DNA from: Chloroflexota bacterium
GTDB lineage: Bacteria > Chloroflexota > Anaerolineae > Promineifilales > Promineifilaceae
Assembly: GCA_029559155.1 (NCBI GenBank)
Contig: JAKQCM010000194.1
Location: 1 to 41,251 of the forward strand
Length of the DNA stretch: 41,251 nucleotides
Direction: 5' to 3'
The translations under genes and the position numbers were made by a program. Within the stretch, counting starts at the first letter, position 1; each line of letters starts with the position of its first letter. The notes below the pieces were generated by a model that was given only the letters and a program-made list of their open reading frames with translations, was not told the DNA's origin and made no database searches. Positions 1 through 7,682 of the stretch are shown here, piece by piece.

Positions 1-135
1 ATGCTGGTTTGGGTTCGCTTTAACCAATTGGCGCAACAAACCCAGGAAACCGTTTATCAACTTAAGCAAGGGTTGTTGGATAGTTACATGTGTCAGCAGT
101 TACGTCATCCATCTATTCCAATGCTCCCTGCGTAA
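1..135 (+). CDS. C-terminal fragment of an unidentified protein, possibly a transposase
   Basis: An open frame runs from the window edge to a TAA at 133-135 and encodes 44 residues rich in Gln and Leu, ending in LRHPSIPMLPA. The ATG at base 1 is the first base of the window, so it may be internal and the gene may begin upstream. The basic, Gln-rich tail with an RHP near the end is loosely reminiscent of the C-termini of IS4/IS701-type transposases, but no catalytic residue is visible. No terminator hairpin follows. Function is not established; the only firm statement is an open frame at the left edge. Confidence 0.3.
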   Translation: MLVWVRFNQLAQQTQETVYQLKQGLLDSYMCQQLRHPSIPMLPA

Positions 136-199
136 GTCCTATCTTTGTATCTTTGCGTTAAAAATAAGCTTCAAATCAACCGGGCAATGGAGGTGAAAA

Positions 200-2197
200 A
201 TGACTGAAGATCAGAGCAATCAGCTACTTTGGCAGCCGAGTACGGCCGTGCGCGAAAACGCCAACCTGACCCACTTCATGCGCTGGCTGGCCAGCCACAA
301 AGGCGTCCAGGCCGCCACCTACCCGGAGTTGTGGCGCTGGTCAGTGGACCATGTGGCCGAATTTTGGGAAAGCCTGTGGGAATATTTCGACCTGGCCTAC
401 TCCCGAAAGTGGACCGCGCCGCTCGCCAATCGACAAATGCCCGGCGCGGAGTGGTTCCCCGGCGCGCGGTTAAATTATGCCGAAAATATCTTTGCCAAAA
501 TGACGGCCGAGCGCCCCATGATGTTGTATAAGGCCGAAGACGCGCCCCTGGTAGAATTGAGCTGGCAGACCATCTATGATCAGGCTAACCGGCTGGCCGA
601 AGTGCTGCGGGGTATGGGCGTGCAGCCAGGCGACCGGGTGGTAGCCTACATGCCCAACGTGCCGGAGACGATAACGGCCGTGCTGGCCGTCGCCAGTCTG
701 GGGGCAATCTGGTCCAGCTGCTCACCGGATTTTGGCAGCCGCAGTGTGCTGGATCGCTTTACACAGATCGAGCCCAAGGTACTGATCGCTGTAGACGGCT
801 ACCGCTACGGAGGTAAGGTCTTTGATCGCCGCGCCGTTTTGGCCGAATTGCAGGCTGCCTTGCCCACCATCCGGCGCACCATCCTCGTGCCTTTTGGCGA
901 CGCCGCCACCGATGGCCTGACACGCACGGTGTTGTGGCAAGATGCATTGGCCGGCGTGTCGCCATCACCCAAAATGAGTTTTGCCCAGGTTCCGTTTGAT
1001 CATCCGCTGTGGGTGTTGTACTCGTCGGGCACAACCGGGCTGCCGAAGCCGATTGTGCAGGGGCATGGCGGCATTTTGCTGGAGCATGTGAAGGCTACAG
1101 TGTTCCATAACGACCTGAAACCGGGCGACCGTTTCTTCTGGTACACCTCAACCGGCTGGATGATGTGGAATTACATGTTGGGCAGCCTGCTTTCCGGCGC
1201 GTCCATCATTGTTTACAACGGCAGCCCAGGCTATCCGAACATCAACGGGTTGTTCGAATTGGCTGAGGCCAGCGGTATGACCTATTTCGGCACATCGGCC
1301 GCTTTCGTCAGCGCCTGCATCAAAGCTGGCATTCACCCCAATCAGACCTGCGACTTAAGCCGGATTCGCGGCGTCGGCTCGACCGGCTCGCCGCTGACGA
1401 TGGAGGGTTTCCAATGGATTTACGACAATATCAACCGGGAACTGGCGCTGGAATCTTTGAGCGGGGGCACGGATTTGTGTACGGCGTTTGTCGGCGGCGC
1501 GCGCATCCAGCCGATTTATGCCGGGGAAATTCAGGGCGCGTCGCTGGGCGCGAAGGTGCAGGCGTTTAATGAGGCGGGCGAGCCGGTGATCGGCGAGGTG
1601 GGTGAGTTGGTAATTACCGAGCCAATGCCTTCGATGCCGTTGTATTTCTGGAATGACCCGGAAATGGCCCGCTATCAAGAGAGCTATTTCGAGATGTTTC
1701 CTGGCGTGTGGCGGCATGGGGATTGGATTTCGTTTAATGAGCGCGGCGGGTGTGTGATTTACGGCCGTTCCGATTCCACCATCAACCGGCAGGGCATCCG
1801 TATGGGCACCAGCGAAATTTACCGCGTGGTTGAATCTTTTGATGAAGTCATAGACAGTCTAATCATCGACCTGGAACTATTGGGGCGTGAATCGTACATG
1901 CCACTGTTTGTGGTTTTGCGTGCCGGGTTAGATCTGGACGACGACCTGCGACAGCGCATTTCCCACAAACTGCGGCAGGAAGTGTCGCCTCGCCACGTGC
2001 CCAACGAAATTATTCAGATCGTCGAGGTTCCCTACACACTAAGCGGCAAAAAAATGGAAGTGCCCATTCGCAAAATTTTGCTGGGCATGGATGTGCAGCA
2101 AGCGGCCAAACGCGGGGCAATGCGCAATCCGGAAAGCATCGACTTTTTCCTGGGCTTCGCGGAGCGGGCAACGGCCGTTACCCGCCGTGAAGAATAA
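200..2197 (+). CDS. Acetoacetyl-CoA synthetase (acetoacetate-CoA ligase)
   Basis: An acyl-adenylate-forming enzyme predicted to convert acetoacetate, ATP and CoA to acetoacetyl-CoA in the cytoplasm, feeding ketone bodies or PHB-derived acetoacetate into central metabolism. The 665 residues match the usual length of this family. The P-loop-like A3 motif YSSGTTGLPKP lies near residues 273-284, WRHGDW near 505, YGRSD near 521, and the C-terminal motif SGKKMEVPIRK with the catalytic Lys near 615-625. The N-terminal ACS-type extension (NLTHFMRWLA, then YPELWRWSVD) is typical of acetoacetyl-CoA rather than acetyl-CoA synthetases. The ATG at 200 is preceded by GGAGGTG at 189-195, which fixes the start. 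It is transcribed towards the helicase pair and its stop is only 5 bases from the end of the opposing gene, with no terminator between. Several in-frame ACGGCCGT palindromes encode Thr-Ala-Val. Confidence 0.93.
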   Translation: MTEDQSNQLLWQPSTAVRENANLTHFMRWLASHKGVQAATYPELWRWSVDHVAEFWESLWEYFDLAYSRKWTAPLANRQMPGAEWFPGARLNYAENIFAKMTAERPMMLYKAEDAPLVELSWQTIYDQANRLAEVLRGMGVQPGDRVVAYMPNVPETITAVLAVASLGAIWSSCSPDFGSRSVLDRFTQIEPKVLIAVDGYRYGGKVFDRRAVLAELQAALPTIRRTILVPFGDAATDGLTRTVLWQDALAGVSPSPKMSFAQVPFDHPLWVLYSSGTTGLPKPIVQGHGGILLEHVKATVFHNDLKPGDRFFWYTSTGWMMWNYMLGSLLSGASIIVYNGSPGYPNINGLFELAEASGMTYFGTSAAFVSACIKAGIHPNQTCDLSRIRGVGSTGSPLTMEGFQWIYDNINRELALESLSGGTDLCTAFVGGARIQPIYAGEIQGASLGAKVQAFNEAGEPVIGEVGELVITEPMPSMPLYFWNDPEMARYQESYFEMFPGVWRHGDWISFNERGGCVIYGRSDSTINRQGIRMGTSEIYRVVESFDEVIDSLIIDLELLGRESYMPLFVVLRAGLDLDDDLRQRISHKLRQEVSPRHVPNEIIQIVEVPYTLSGKKMEVPIRKILLGMDVQQAAKRGAMRNPESIDFFLGFAERATAVTRREE

Positions 2198-2202
2198 CGC
2201 CC

Positions 2203-4317
2203 TCAGGCAATCTCGTCCCAGACAGAGTGGTACGCGCCAATTGCCTCGAAATAGTCGATTAAACGGGCGTAGAAGGGGTGGGCGGTTACGGTGGCGCTGT
2301 CGCCGATGACGATGAGTTTGCGCCGCGCGCGGGTGAGAGCGACATTCATCCGCCGCGTCTCGGCCAGGAAGCCCACGTCGCCCTTCGGGTTGGAGCGCAC
2401 CAGAGAAATGATGACAGCCTCTTTTTCCCTCCCTTGCAGGCCATCCACCGACCCCACTTCGATTTGCTCTGGCAAAATTTCGCGTAGCAAGTTTACCTGA
2501 GCGGCATAAGGGGCAATCACGGCAATGCTTTCCCCGGGCAGGCCGGCAGCGAGCAGGTCGTTGGCTTTCTGCGCCGCCAGAGCCGCTTCTTGCGGGTTAC
2601 TGCGGCTTGGGGTGTCGTCGGTCTGGCGCTCGTCGTAGCCGGCCCCGGCGGTGTCGATAAAGGTAACGGCCGTTTCCGTCAAACCGTTTCTCGATACTCC
2701 TGAAATTTCGCATAGCAAATGACATGCCACACTCGAATCAGCCTCTAAAGTGCCATTGTAAAATTCCGCCGCGCTGAAATTCATGATTTCAGCATGCATC
2801 CGGTACTGCACATCCAGTCGCCGGGCCAGGTCTGTATCGGTCTGGCGCATCAACTCCTCCAACAAGCTTATCCCAAATCCCTCTCGCTCAGCCGGTAGCG
2901 ACAGCACCGTGGGGGGAAGCTGCTGGTGGTCGCCAGCCAATACCAGTTTGTTGGCGCGGGTGGTGGGAATCCAGGTGGCCGGTTCTGTGCTTTGCCCTGC
3001 TTCATCCACCACACAAAGATCAAATTGGCGTTGGCCCAAAATCGCGCTGTCCACGGCCGTCAACGTCGACAAAATCACCCGCGCCTGATCCAACACACTT
3101 TCCACGGCCAGCATTTCTAACTGACGCGCTTCGTCGAGCAATTCCCGCGCTTCTTCGCGCATGGCTTGTTTGCTGCCGACCGCCGGTTGGGCGCGGCGAT
3201 ATTTCTCAGCCTGATCGCGCAGTCCAAACGCTTCTTTGCGCAGCCGCTTCGCCAACCGATAGTTGTCCTGTTTTTCTACCAGGGCATCCAGGGTAAAGGG
3301 CTGAAGCTCGGGCAGTACGCGGATTGGATGTCCCAGACGGACCAGGGGGATACCGGCAGCGGCCAACTGCTCGGCCAGATTGTCGACGGCCAGGTTGCTG
3401 GGGGCGCAGGCCAACACGCGGCTGCCCTGGGATACGGCCGTCACAATCAGGGCCGCCACTGTGGTGGTTTTGCCAGTTCCCGGCGGCCCGTGGATGATGG
3501 CCACATCTTCCGCGGCCAGGGCGTGGCGCACGGCTTCTTGCTGCGATGGGTTCAGGTGGGCGAGACGGCCGTTGTCGATGGCCGGTGGGTGACGGGCGAA
3601 TTCCGGCGCGCGCTGGCCCAAAACGACCTGGCGGATAACGGCCGTGCGGTTCCCCTGCGCAGCTGCCGCCCGCGTAATGGCCTGCTGCATCCGCTGCCGG
3701 GCGATCTCGTCATAAGCGGCATCGACGCGAAACGTATCCGGTTGCGTGGCGGGTTCAGGCGATTGATTGAGCGCGACTTCCAGCGAGCTGCGGCTTAGAC
3801 GGCTGATAACCCCTCGCCACGATTCTGTCTGCGCCAACCCCTCGGTGCTCAAAATGACCGGCGACCCGACTGTTAGACGGGTCCAGGGCAGACTGGCCTG
3901 CTGATTGCGTGGCGCTAACGCCACCAAAATACGCCCCCCCAGACCGACATCTTCACCGCGCACCACCAGCCGCGAGAACGATTGTTCGCTTGCTTCCTGG
4001 CCGCCGGGCTGCAAACGTTGCTCGCGCTCGGCTTCGGCCTCCATGTCCAGCCAGCGCAGCAGGCGACCAAAATGATCATCCTGGCCTGCCGCCGCCTGCT
4101 GCCAGGCGCGAATGTGGCGTGTTTCCATCTGCACGCCGTCCAGTGTGCGCGCCAATCTGCCCGCCCAGCCATCGGCCACTTCAATGGTTGCCCGGCTGCC
4201 TTGCAGGTCGATTTTGCCAATGCGCGTTTTGGCCAGGCCGCCTACTTCAATGAGCAGTCGCAGCAGACTGCCTTTGCTGACTGTAGGCGGTAGCCCGTCA
4301 AGAAAGATAAGTTCCAT
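2203..4317 (-). CDS. SF1 UPF1/IGHMBP2-like helicase with N-terminal DbpA-like RNA-binding module
   Basis: A 704-residue superfamily 1B helicase, predicted to unwind RNA or RNA/DNA with ATP. Walker A is GPPGTGKTT near residues 275-284, Walker B is VVDEAGQ near 434-440, followed by LAGDHQQLPP (motif III). The C-terminal RecA-like domain carries LQGREKEAVIISLVRS (motif V) and LTRARRKLIVIGDS (motif VI), as in IGHMBP2/SMUBP-2 and Upf1. The first ~75 residues (LIEVGGLAKTRIGKIDL, then ATIEVADGWAGRLARTLDG) resemble the small RRM-like DbpA RNA-binding domain normally found at the C-terminus of DEAD-box helicases. This is an inference from pattern. It lies 90 bases downstream of the DEAD-box gene on the same strand, with a 12-bp hairpin between them. 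The start ATG at 4317 has no strong Shine-Dalgarno sequence. Helicase assignment is firm; substrate (RNA versus DNA) is not. Confidence 0.9.
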   Translation of the reverse strand: MELIFLDGLPPTVSKGSLLRLLIEVGGLAKTRIGKIDLQGSRATIEVADGWAGRLARTLDGVQMETRHIRAWQQAAAGQDDHFGRLLRWLDMEAEAEREQRLQPGGQEASEQSFSRLVVRGEDVGLGGRILVALAPRNQQASLPWTRLTVGSPVILSTEGLAQTESWRGVISRLSRSSLEVALNQSPEPATQPDTFRVDAAYDEIARQRMQQAITRAAAAQGNRTAVIRQVVLGQRAPEFARHPPAIDNGRLAHLNPSQQEAVRHALAAEDVAIIHGPPGTGKTTTVAALIVTAVSQGSRVLACAPSNLAVDNLAEQLAAAGIPLVRLGHPIRVLPELQPFTLDALVEKQDNYRLAKRLRKEAFGLRDQAEKYRRAQPAVGSKQAMREEARELLDEARQLEMLAVESVLDQARVILSTLTAVDSAILGQRQFDLCVVDEAGQSTEPATWIPTTRANKLVLAGDHQQLPPTVLSLPAEREGFGISLLEELMRQTDTDLARRLDVQYRMHAEIMNFSAAEFYNGTLEADSSVACHLLCEISGVSRNGLTETAVTFIDTAGAGYDERQTDDTPSRSNPQEAALAAQKANDLLAAGLPGESIAVIAPYAAQVNLLREILPEQIEVGSVDGLQGREKEAVIISLVRSNPKGDVGFLAETRRMNVALTRARRKLIVIGDSATVTAHPFYARLIDYFEAIGAYHSVWDEIA

Positions 4318-4358
4318 TGGTGTAAGAGTAGGAAAAGTGTCTGAGGCTGGGAAGAGAA

Positions 4359-4389
4359 GTTGGAGACTGGCTGATCACCAGTCTCCAAC
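4359..4389 (-). terminator. 12-bp perfect hairpin between the two helicase genes
   Basis: GTTGGAGACTGG at 4359-4370 is exactly complementary to 4378-4389, with a 7-base loop. It begins about 19 bases beyond the stop of the DEAD-box gene. The minus strand after the stem is C/T-rich but has no uninterrupted T-run, so it may be a weak terminator, an RNA-processing or stabilising hairpin, or a dispersed intergenic repeat. Confidence 0.5.
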
Positions 4390-4407
4390 CTTAAAGACGA
4401 ATAGGTG

Positions 4408-6072
4408 TTAAGCCAGTTCTACGCTGACGCCTTGTTTGTGAATTTCGTAGCTGCCCTTATTCTCCAAAACCTGCGGCACGTACTGTTCAGGCACATCGAC
4501 AAAGGTGTGTTTGTCGTGAATGCGAATTGCGCCGATCACCCGTCCGGGGATATTGGCGTGAAAAGCAATGGTGCCAACAACATCCCCCGGGCGAACGCCC
4601 TGGGCTTTGCCGGCGCTCAGGCTCAAGCGCACCATGCCTTTTTCCTGGCCGCGTGGTGGGCGGTTGGTGGAGTTGGGGAAATTGGGGGTACGGCCGTTAT
4701 CCGAACCACGTCCGCGCTGTTTGCCACGCTGGAAATCGCGCGGCTGGGTTTCACGCACCTCGCTAACTGGGGCAATCGGCCGCTGTTTCTCTTCAGCGCG
4801 GGCCAGTTTAAGGGCCGAGGCCGCAATGTCGATGGGATCAAAACCGGCTTCCATCAAATCGGACACCATTTCTTTTTCCCGCACACAGCGATCGCGGCGC
4901 AGCCAGACCATCATGCGCTCCACCAATTGGGCTTCGCGCAGCTCTTGAATTTCCGTCGGTGTGGGCAAACTGGCTCGTGTCAACTTGCGTTTGGAGTAGG
5001 ATTCGATTCGGTGCAGGCGGAACTGCTCTTTGGGTGTGACCAGCGACAGGGCAATGCCTGTTTTACCGGCGCGGCCAGTACGGCCGACGCGGTGTACATA
5101 AATCTCCGGGTCGGTTGGCAGATCGAAGTTAAAGACGTGCGAAATGTCGTCGATATCCAGGCCGCGTGCGGCTACGTCCGTGGCAACCAGGACTTTAATT
5201 TGCCCTTGCCGGAAACGATTCAACGTTTGCTCGCGGGCATCCTGACTTAGATCGCCGTTCAGCGCCTCAGCCGGAAAGCCGCGAACGGTTAATTCGTTGG
5301 CTAATTCGCCTGTTCCCAGGCGTGTGCGGGCAAAAATCAACGCACTGGTGATTTCTTCTACCTCGAACAAGCGGGTGAGGGCGGCTAATTTGTCCTGTTC
5401 GTTGACCAGATAATAGCGCTGTTCAATGGCGGCTACTGTAAGCTGCTGGCTTTTGATGGAAATCGTTTGAGGGTCATTCAGGTATTTTTGGGCAAGCTGC
5501 CGGATAGGTCCGGGCATAGTCGCCGAGAAGAGGGCGGTTTGACGGGTGGGTGGGGTGGCTTGCAGGATGGTTTCAATGTCTTCGATGAAACCCATGCTCA
5601 GCATTTCGTCGGCTTCGTCTAAAACGACGGTGCGCACGGCTTCCAGGTTTAGCCGGCCACGGTTGATGTGGTCGAGCAACCGGCCGGGCGTGCCCACGAC
5701 GATGTCAACCCCGCGTTTCAGGTCGTATATTTGTGGACCATAGGCTGTGCCGCCATATACGGCTAAGACGCGCACGTTTTGGTGACGGCCGTATTCTTCA
5801 ATCGCCTGGGCCACCTGTAAAGCCAGTTCGCGCGTTGGCGCGACTACCAATCCCTGGACCTGCTGCGTGTCGGGGGCCAGATTTTGCAGCATGGGCAGGC
5901 CGAAAGCGGCCGTTTTGCCCGTGCCCGTCTGCGCCTGGCCAATCACATCCTGACCGGCGATCATCAGAGGAATAACGGAAGATTGAATAGGGGTGGGGGT
6001 GGTAAAACCCAGATCGGATACAGCCTGCACCAACTGCGGATGCAGGTTTAAAGCGGAAAATTCGTTTGTCAT
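4408..6072 (-). CDS. deaD: DEAD-box ATP-dependent RNA helicase with DbpA-type RNA-binding domain
   Basis: A 554-residue cytoplasmic RNA helicase of the DeaD/CsdA type, expected to act in ribosome assembly, mRNA decay or cold adaptation. All core motifs are visible in order: Q motif (FTTPTPIQ), AQTGTGKT, PTRELALQ, TPGRLL, DEAD in VLDEADEMLSMGF, SAT, ATDVAARGLD and HRVGRTGRAG. A basic, Arg/Gly-rich segment then leads to a C-terminal DbpA-like domain (near 468-540; RPGDVVGTIAFHANIPG, then IGAIRIHDKHTFVDVP). The frame stays open to 6225, but the ATG at 6072 is chosen because AGGAGC stands 7 bases before it and the helicase homology begins there. The upstream 51 codons are then part of a structured 5' leader with its own promoter and a terminator-like hairpin. 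The neighbouring SF1 helicase downstream suggests a shared RNA-metabolism role. Confidence 0.94.
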   Translation of the reverse strand: MTNEFSALNLHPQLVQAVSDLGFTTPTPIQSSVIPLMIAGQDVIGQAQTGTGKTAAFGLPMLQNLAPDTQQVQGLVVAPTRELALQVAQAIEEYGRHQNVRVLAVYGGTAYGPQIYDLKRGVDIVVGTPGRLLDHINRGRLNLEAVRTVVLDEADEMLSMGFIEDIETILQATPPTRQTALFSATMPGPIRQLAQKYLNDPQTISIKSQQLTVAAIEQRYYLVNEQDKLAALTRLFEVEEITSALIFARTRLGTGELANELTVRGFPAEALNGDLSQDAREQTLNRFRQGQIKVLVATDVAARGLDIDDISHVFNFDLPTDPEIYVHRVGRTGRAGKTGIALSLVTPKEQFRLHRIESYSKRKLTRASLPTPTEIQELREAQLVERMMVWLRRDRCVREKEMVSDLMEAGFDPIDIAASALKLARAEEKQRPIAPVSEVRETQPRDFQRGKQRGRGSDNGRTPNFPNSTNRPPRGQEKGMVRLSLSAGKAQGVRPGDVVGTIAFHANIPGRVIGAIRIHDKHTFVDVPEQYVPQVLENKGSYEIHKQGVSVELA

Positions 6073-6193
6073 GTTGCTCCTGATTGCGTTTTGATGCGTC
6101 CGTCGAACGGCGCGCCCTTGCGGGCTATGCACCGCTGCCCTGTCAACAGGTGACTCTACCCAACGGATTACGCCCAGGAGCCATTCTGTTGCC

Positions 6194-6223
6194 AAAAAAA
6201 TGCCCGGCCTGTCTCGGTCGGGC
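6194..6223 (-). terminator. Intrinsic-terminator-like hairpin inside the DEAD-box gene leader (candidate attenuator)
   Basis: On the minus strand GCCCGACC (6223-6216) pairs with GGCCGGGC (6209-6202, one G-U pair) around a 6-base loop, followed at once by A then seven T (6200-6194). This is a textbook intrinsic terminator. It lies about 60 bases downstream of the predicted transcription start and 121 bases upstream of the helicase ATG. GTTGCC just before the stem can also pair with GGCAAC just after the T-run. It would stop most transcripts before the helicase gene unless antitermination occurs. A read-through terminator for an unseen small RNA is the alternative. Confidence 0.65.
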
Positions 6224-6289
6224 AACCACGGGAAAGATTCAAAACAAAATTTTGCTAAAGATTTGATAGTTTTGCAACTACCGCAAAAG

Positions 6290-6298
6290 ATTATAGCA
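6290..6298 (-). promoter_or_regulatory. Extended -10 promoter for the DEAD-box gene leader
   Basis: The minus strand reads TGC then TATAAT (forward 6298-6290), a perfect -10 with the TG extension. No good TTGACA-like -35 is seen at 16-18 bases. Start of transcription would be near 6283, giving a leader of about 210 nucleotides before the ATG at 6072. Confidence 0.55.
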
Positions 6299-6408
6299 CA
6301 CTATCCTGAAAAACGAGGACAGAAACTTACCCGATGTTAACCACTGGAGGCGGCATGTAAAATTAATCAGTAAGCCCCGGGAATGTTAAAAAATAGGACC
6401 ACTTTTGC

Positions 6409-6436
6409 TTGCGCCCTCTTCATTTATCTCTATAAT
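6409..6436 (+). promoter_or_regulatory. Predicted sigma70-type promoter for the response regulator gene
   Basis: TTGCGC (6409-6414) and a perfect TATAAT (6431-6436) are 16 bases apart, 62 bases upstream of the GTG start at 6499. The region 6231-6498 is therefore a divergent promoter region with the DEAD-box promoter on the other strand; nothing else was recognised in it. Confidence 0.5.
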
Positions 6437-6498
6437 CTTCTCTACATTCTTTCGAAATTTTTAAGGTTAGCGGAAGATAGTTTAAGAGGAAATTTCTA

Positions 6499-7188
6499 GT
6501 GCCTAGAGTTGCAGGAACACTTTTACTGGTGGAGGGAAGGGGGATTGGGTCTCAATCACTTCAGTCGGCGCTTGAAAAAGCGGGCTATCACCTGAAAGTT
6601 GCCCACACTGGGAAGGCGGCCCTGGTTTGGAGTGAGCACCATGAACCCGACCTGGTTATTTTTGACGCCGCATCCATGCGATCCAGCGGGGCGCGGAGTT
6701 GCCTACGCTTGCGGCGCGCCCTGCCGGAAACGCCCATTATCCATACTCGCCTGATGGGCGAACCGGAAGATCATCGCGCCGAGGCCGATGTTTATTTGGA
6801 GCACCCCTTTACTGCCCGCAAACTGCTCAATCGGATTCGTGCCCTTTTGCCGGCGGACGGTTATCAGGATGAGGTGGTCCGGTATGGCCAGCTAATTGTC
6901 TATGTTTCCAAGCCGTCTGTGGAGGTTGCCGGACGCGGCGAGAAGCGCCTGACGCCGAAATTGATGCAGCTTCTGCAAGAATTTTTGCGCCACCCCAACG
7001 AAACTGTGACCCGGCGGCAACTGATGCAAAACGTATGGAAAACGGATTATGTGGGCGACACACGTACGCTAGATGTGCACATCCGCTGGATCCGAGAACT
7101 TATTGAAGCAAATCCAGCTTCTCCGCAACTGCTCCGTACTATTCGGGGGCAAGGGTATGTTTTGCTAGTTCCTACCGTGGAAGCATAG
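6499..7188 (+). CDS. OmpR/PhoB-family DNA-binding regulator with degenerate receiver
   Basis: A 229-residue cytoplasmic regulator. Residues 1-120 have the fold pattern of a receiver domain, and residues ~125-225 form a winged-helix output domain (LTPKLMQLLQEFLRHPNETVTRRQLMQNVW, then VHIRWIRELIE and IRGQGYVL). The receiver is unusual: the acidic pair is reduced to Glu12-Gly13, the phospho-acceptor-position Asp56 (VIFDAAS) is present, and the conserved Lys of the usual TKPF is His (LEHPF). Phosphorylation control may therefore be altered or absent. GTG at 6499 is taken as start because AAGAGGA precedes it by 8 bases. It is a single gene with no kinase next to it, ending before a shared bidirectional terminator. 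The target genes are unknown. Confidence 0.85.
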   Translation: MPRVAGTLLLVEGRGIGSQSLQSALEKAGYHLKVAHTGKAALVWSEHHEPDLVIFDAASMRSSGARSCLRLRRALPETPIIHTRLMGEPEDHRAEADVYLEHPFTARKLLNRIRALLPADGYQDEVVRYGQLIVYVSKPSVEVAGRGEKRLTPKLMQLLQEFLRHPNETVTRRQLMQNVWKTDYVGDTRTLDVHIRWIRELIEANPASPQLLRTIRGQGYVLLVPTVEA

Positions 7189-7231
7189 ACCTTCTCGCCT
7201 GTTTATTTCCCAGGACGCATGAACAATACAA

Positions 7232-7263
7232 AGAAAAACGCCACCTCTTGTCAGGGGTGGCGT
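7232..7263 (-). terminator. Terminator of rpsT, possibly bidirectional
   Basis: ACGCCACC (7238-7245) pairs with GGTGGCGT (7256-7263), and three more inner pairs leave a TGTC-type loop. On the minus strand the stem is followed by TTTTTCTTT, a clear intrinsic terminator 28 bases after the rpsT stop. On the plus strand the tail is only TTT, so it may also weakly terminate the regulator gene. Confidence 0.8.
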
Positions 7264-7290
7264 TTCACATGGGCTTGTCTAAAAAACGAT

Positions 7291-7566
7291 TTACGCTTCT
7301 TTTGTTTGCGCTGCTGCCAAAGCGGCCATAATGCGGCCTTTTCGGCGGGCGGCATTACCAGGATGAATGATATTCTTCCGAGCTGCTTTGTCTAACGTGC
7401 TGTAGGCGCTTTTTGCTACGATTTCGGCTTCTTCGATATTGCCTTCTTCGATGAGCCGGCGGACTTTTTTGATATAAGTCCTGGCTGACGCCTTAAACAT
7501 ACGATTGCGATCCGTACGCTTTTCTACTTGCCGCATGCGTTTCTTGGCAGATTTTGTATTAGCCAA
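7291..7566 (-). CDS. rpsT: 30S ribosomal protein S20
   Basis: A 91-residue, strongly basic three-helix protein that binds 16S rRNA in the body of the small subunit. ANTKSAKKRMRQVEKR at the N-terminus, TYIKKVRRLIEEG in the middle and the KNIIHPGNAARRKGRIMA segment are diagnostic of S20 (E. coli S20 has 87 residues). The initiation codon is TTG (7566-7564), preceded by GGAGGT (7579-7574) at a 7-base spacing; no ATG is available. E. coli rpsT also starts with UUG, which there is tied to autogenous translational control, so a similar weak-start feedback is plausible here. It is a single-gene unit with its own promoter and terminator. Confidence 0.97.
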   Translation of the reverse strand: MANTKSAKKRMRQVEKRTDRNRMFKASARTYIKKVRRLIEEGNIEEAEIVAKSAYSTLDKAARKNIIHPGNAARRKGRIMAALAAAQTKEA

Positions 7567-7625
7567 TTTTTTTACCTCCGTCGTCTATTTATTAAATATT
7601 CACGGAAGGCGTGAGAGCAGGTGGA

Positions 7626-7653
7626 ATAGTAACATAAAAATGGACCTGCGCAA
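7626..7653 (-). promoter_or_regulatory. Predicted rpsT promoter
   Basis: On the minus strand TTGCGC (7653-7648) is followed after 16 bases by TACTAT (7631-7626), with TG one base before the -10. Transcription would start near 7619, giving a leader of about 50 nucleotides. The same TTGCGC -35 appears in the promoter proposed at 6409. Confidence 0.6.
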
Positions 7654-7682
7654 GGAAATGTAAACTCAATTATTGGAATTTT

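Noticed and set aside
6073-6225. N-terminal extension of the DEAD-box helicase from a start at 6225
   Set aside because: The extension includes leader hairpin sequence, lacks homology, and the ATG at 6072 has a well-placed Shine-Dalgarno.
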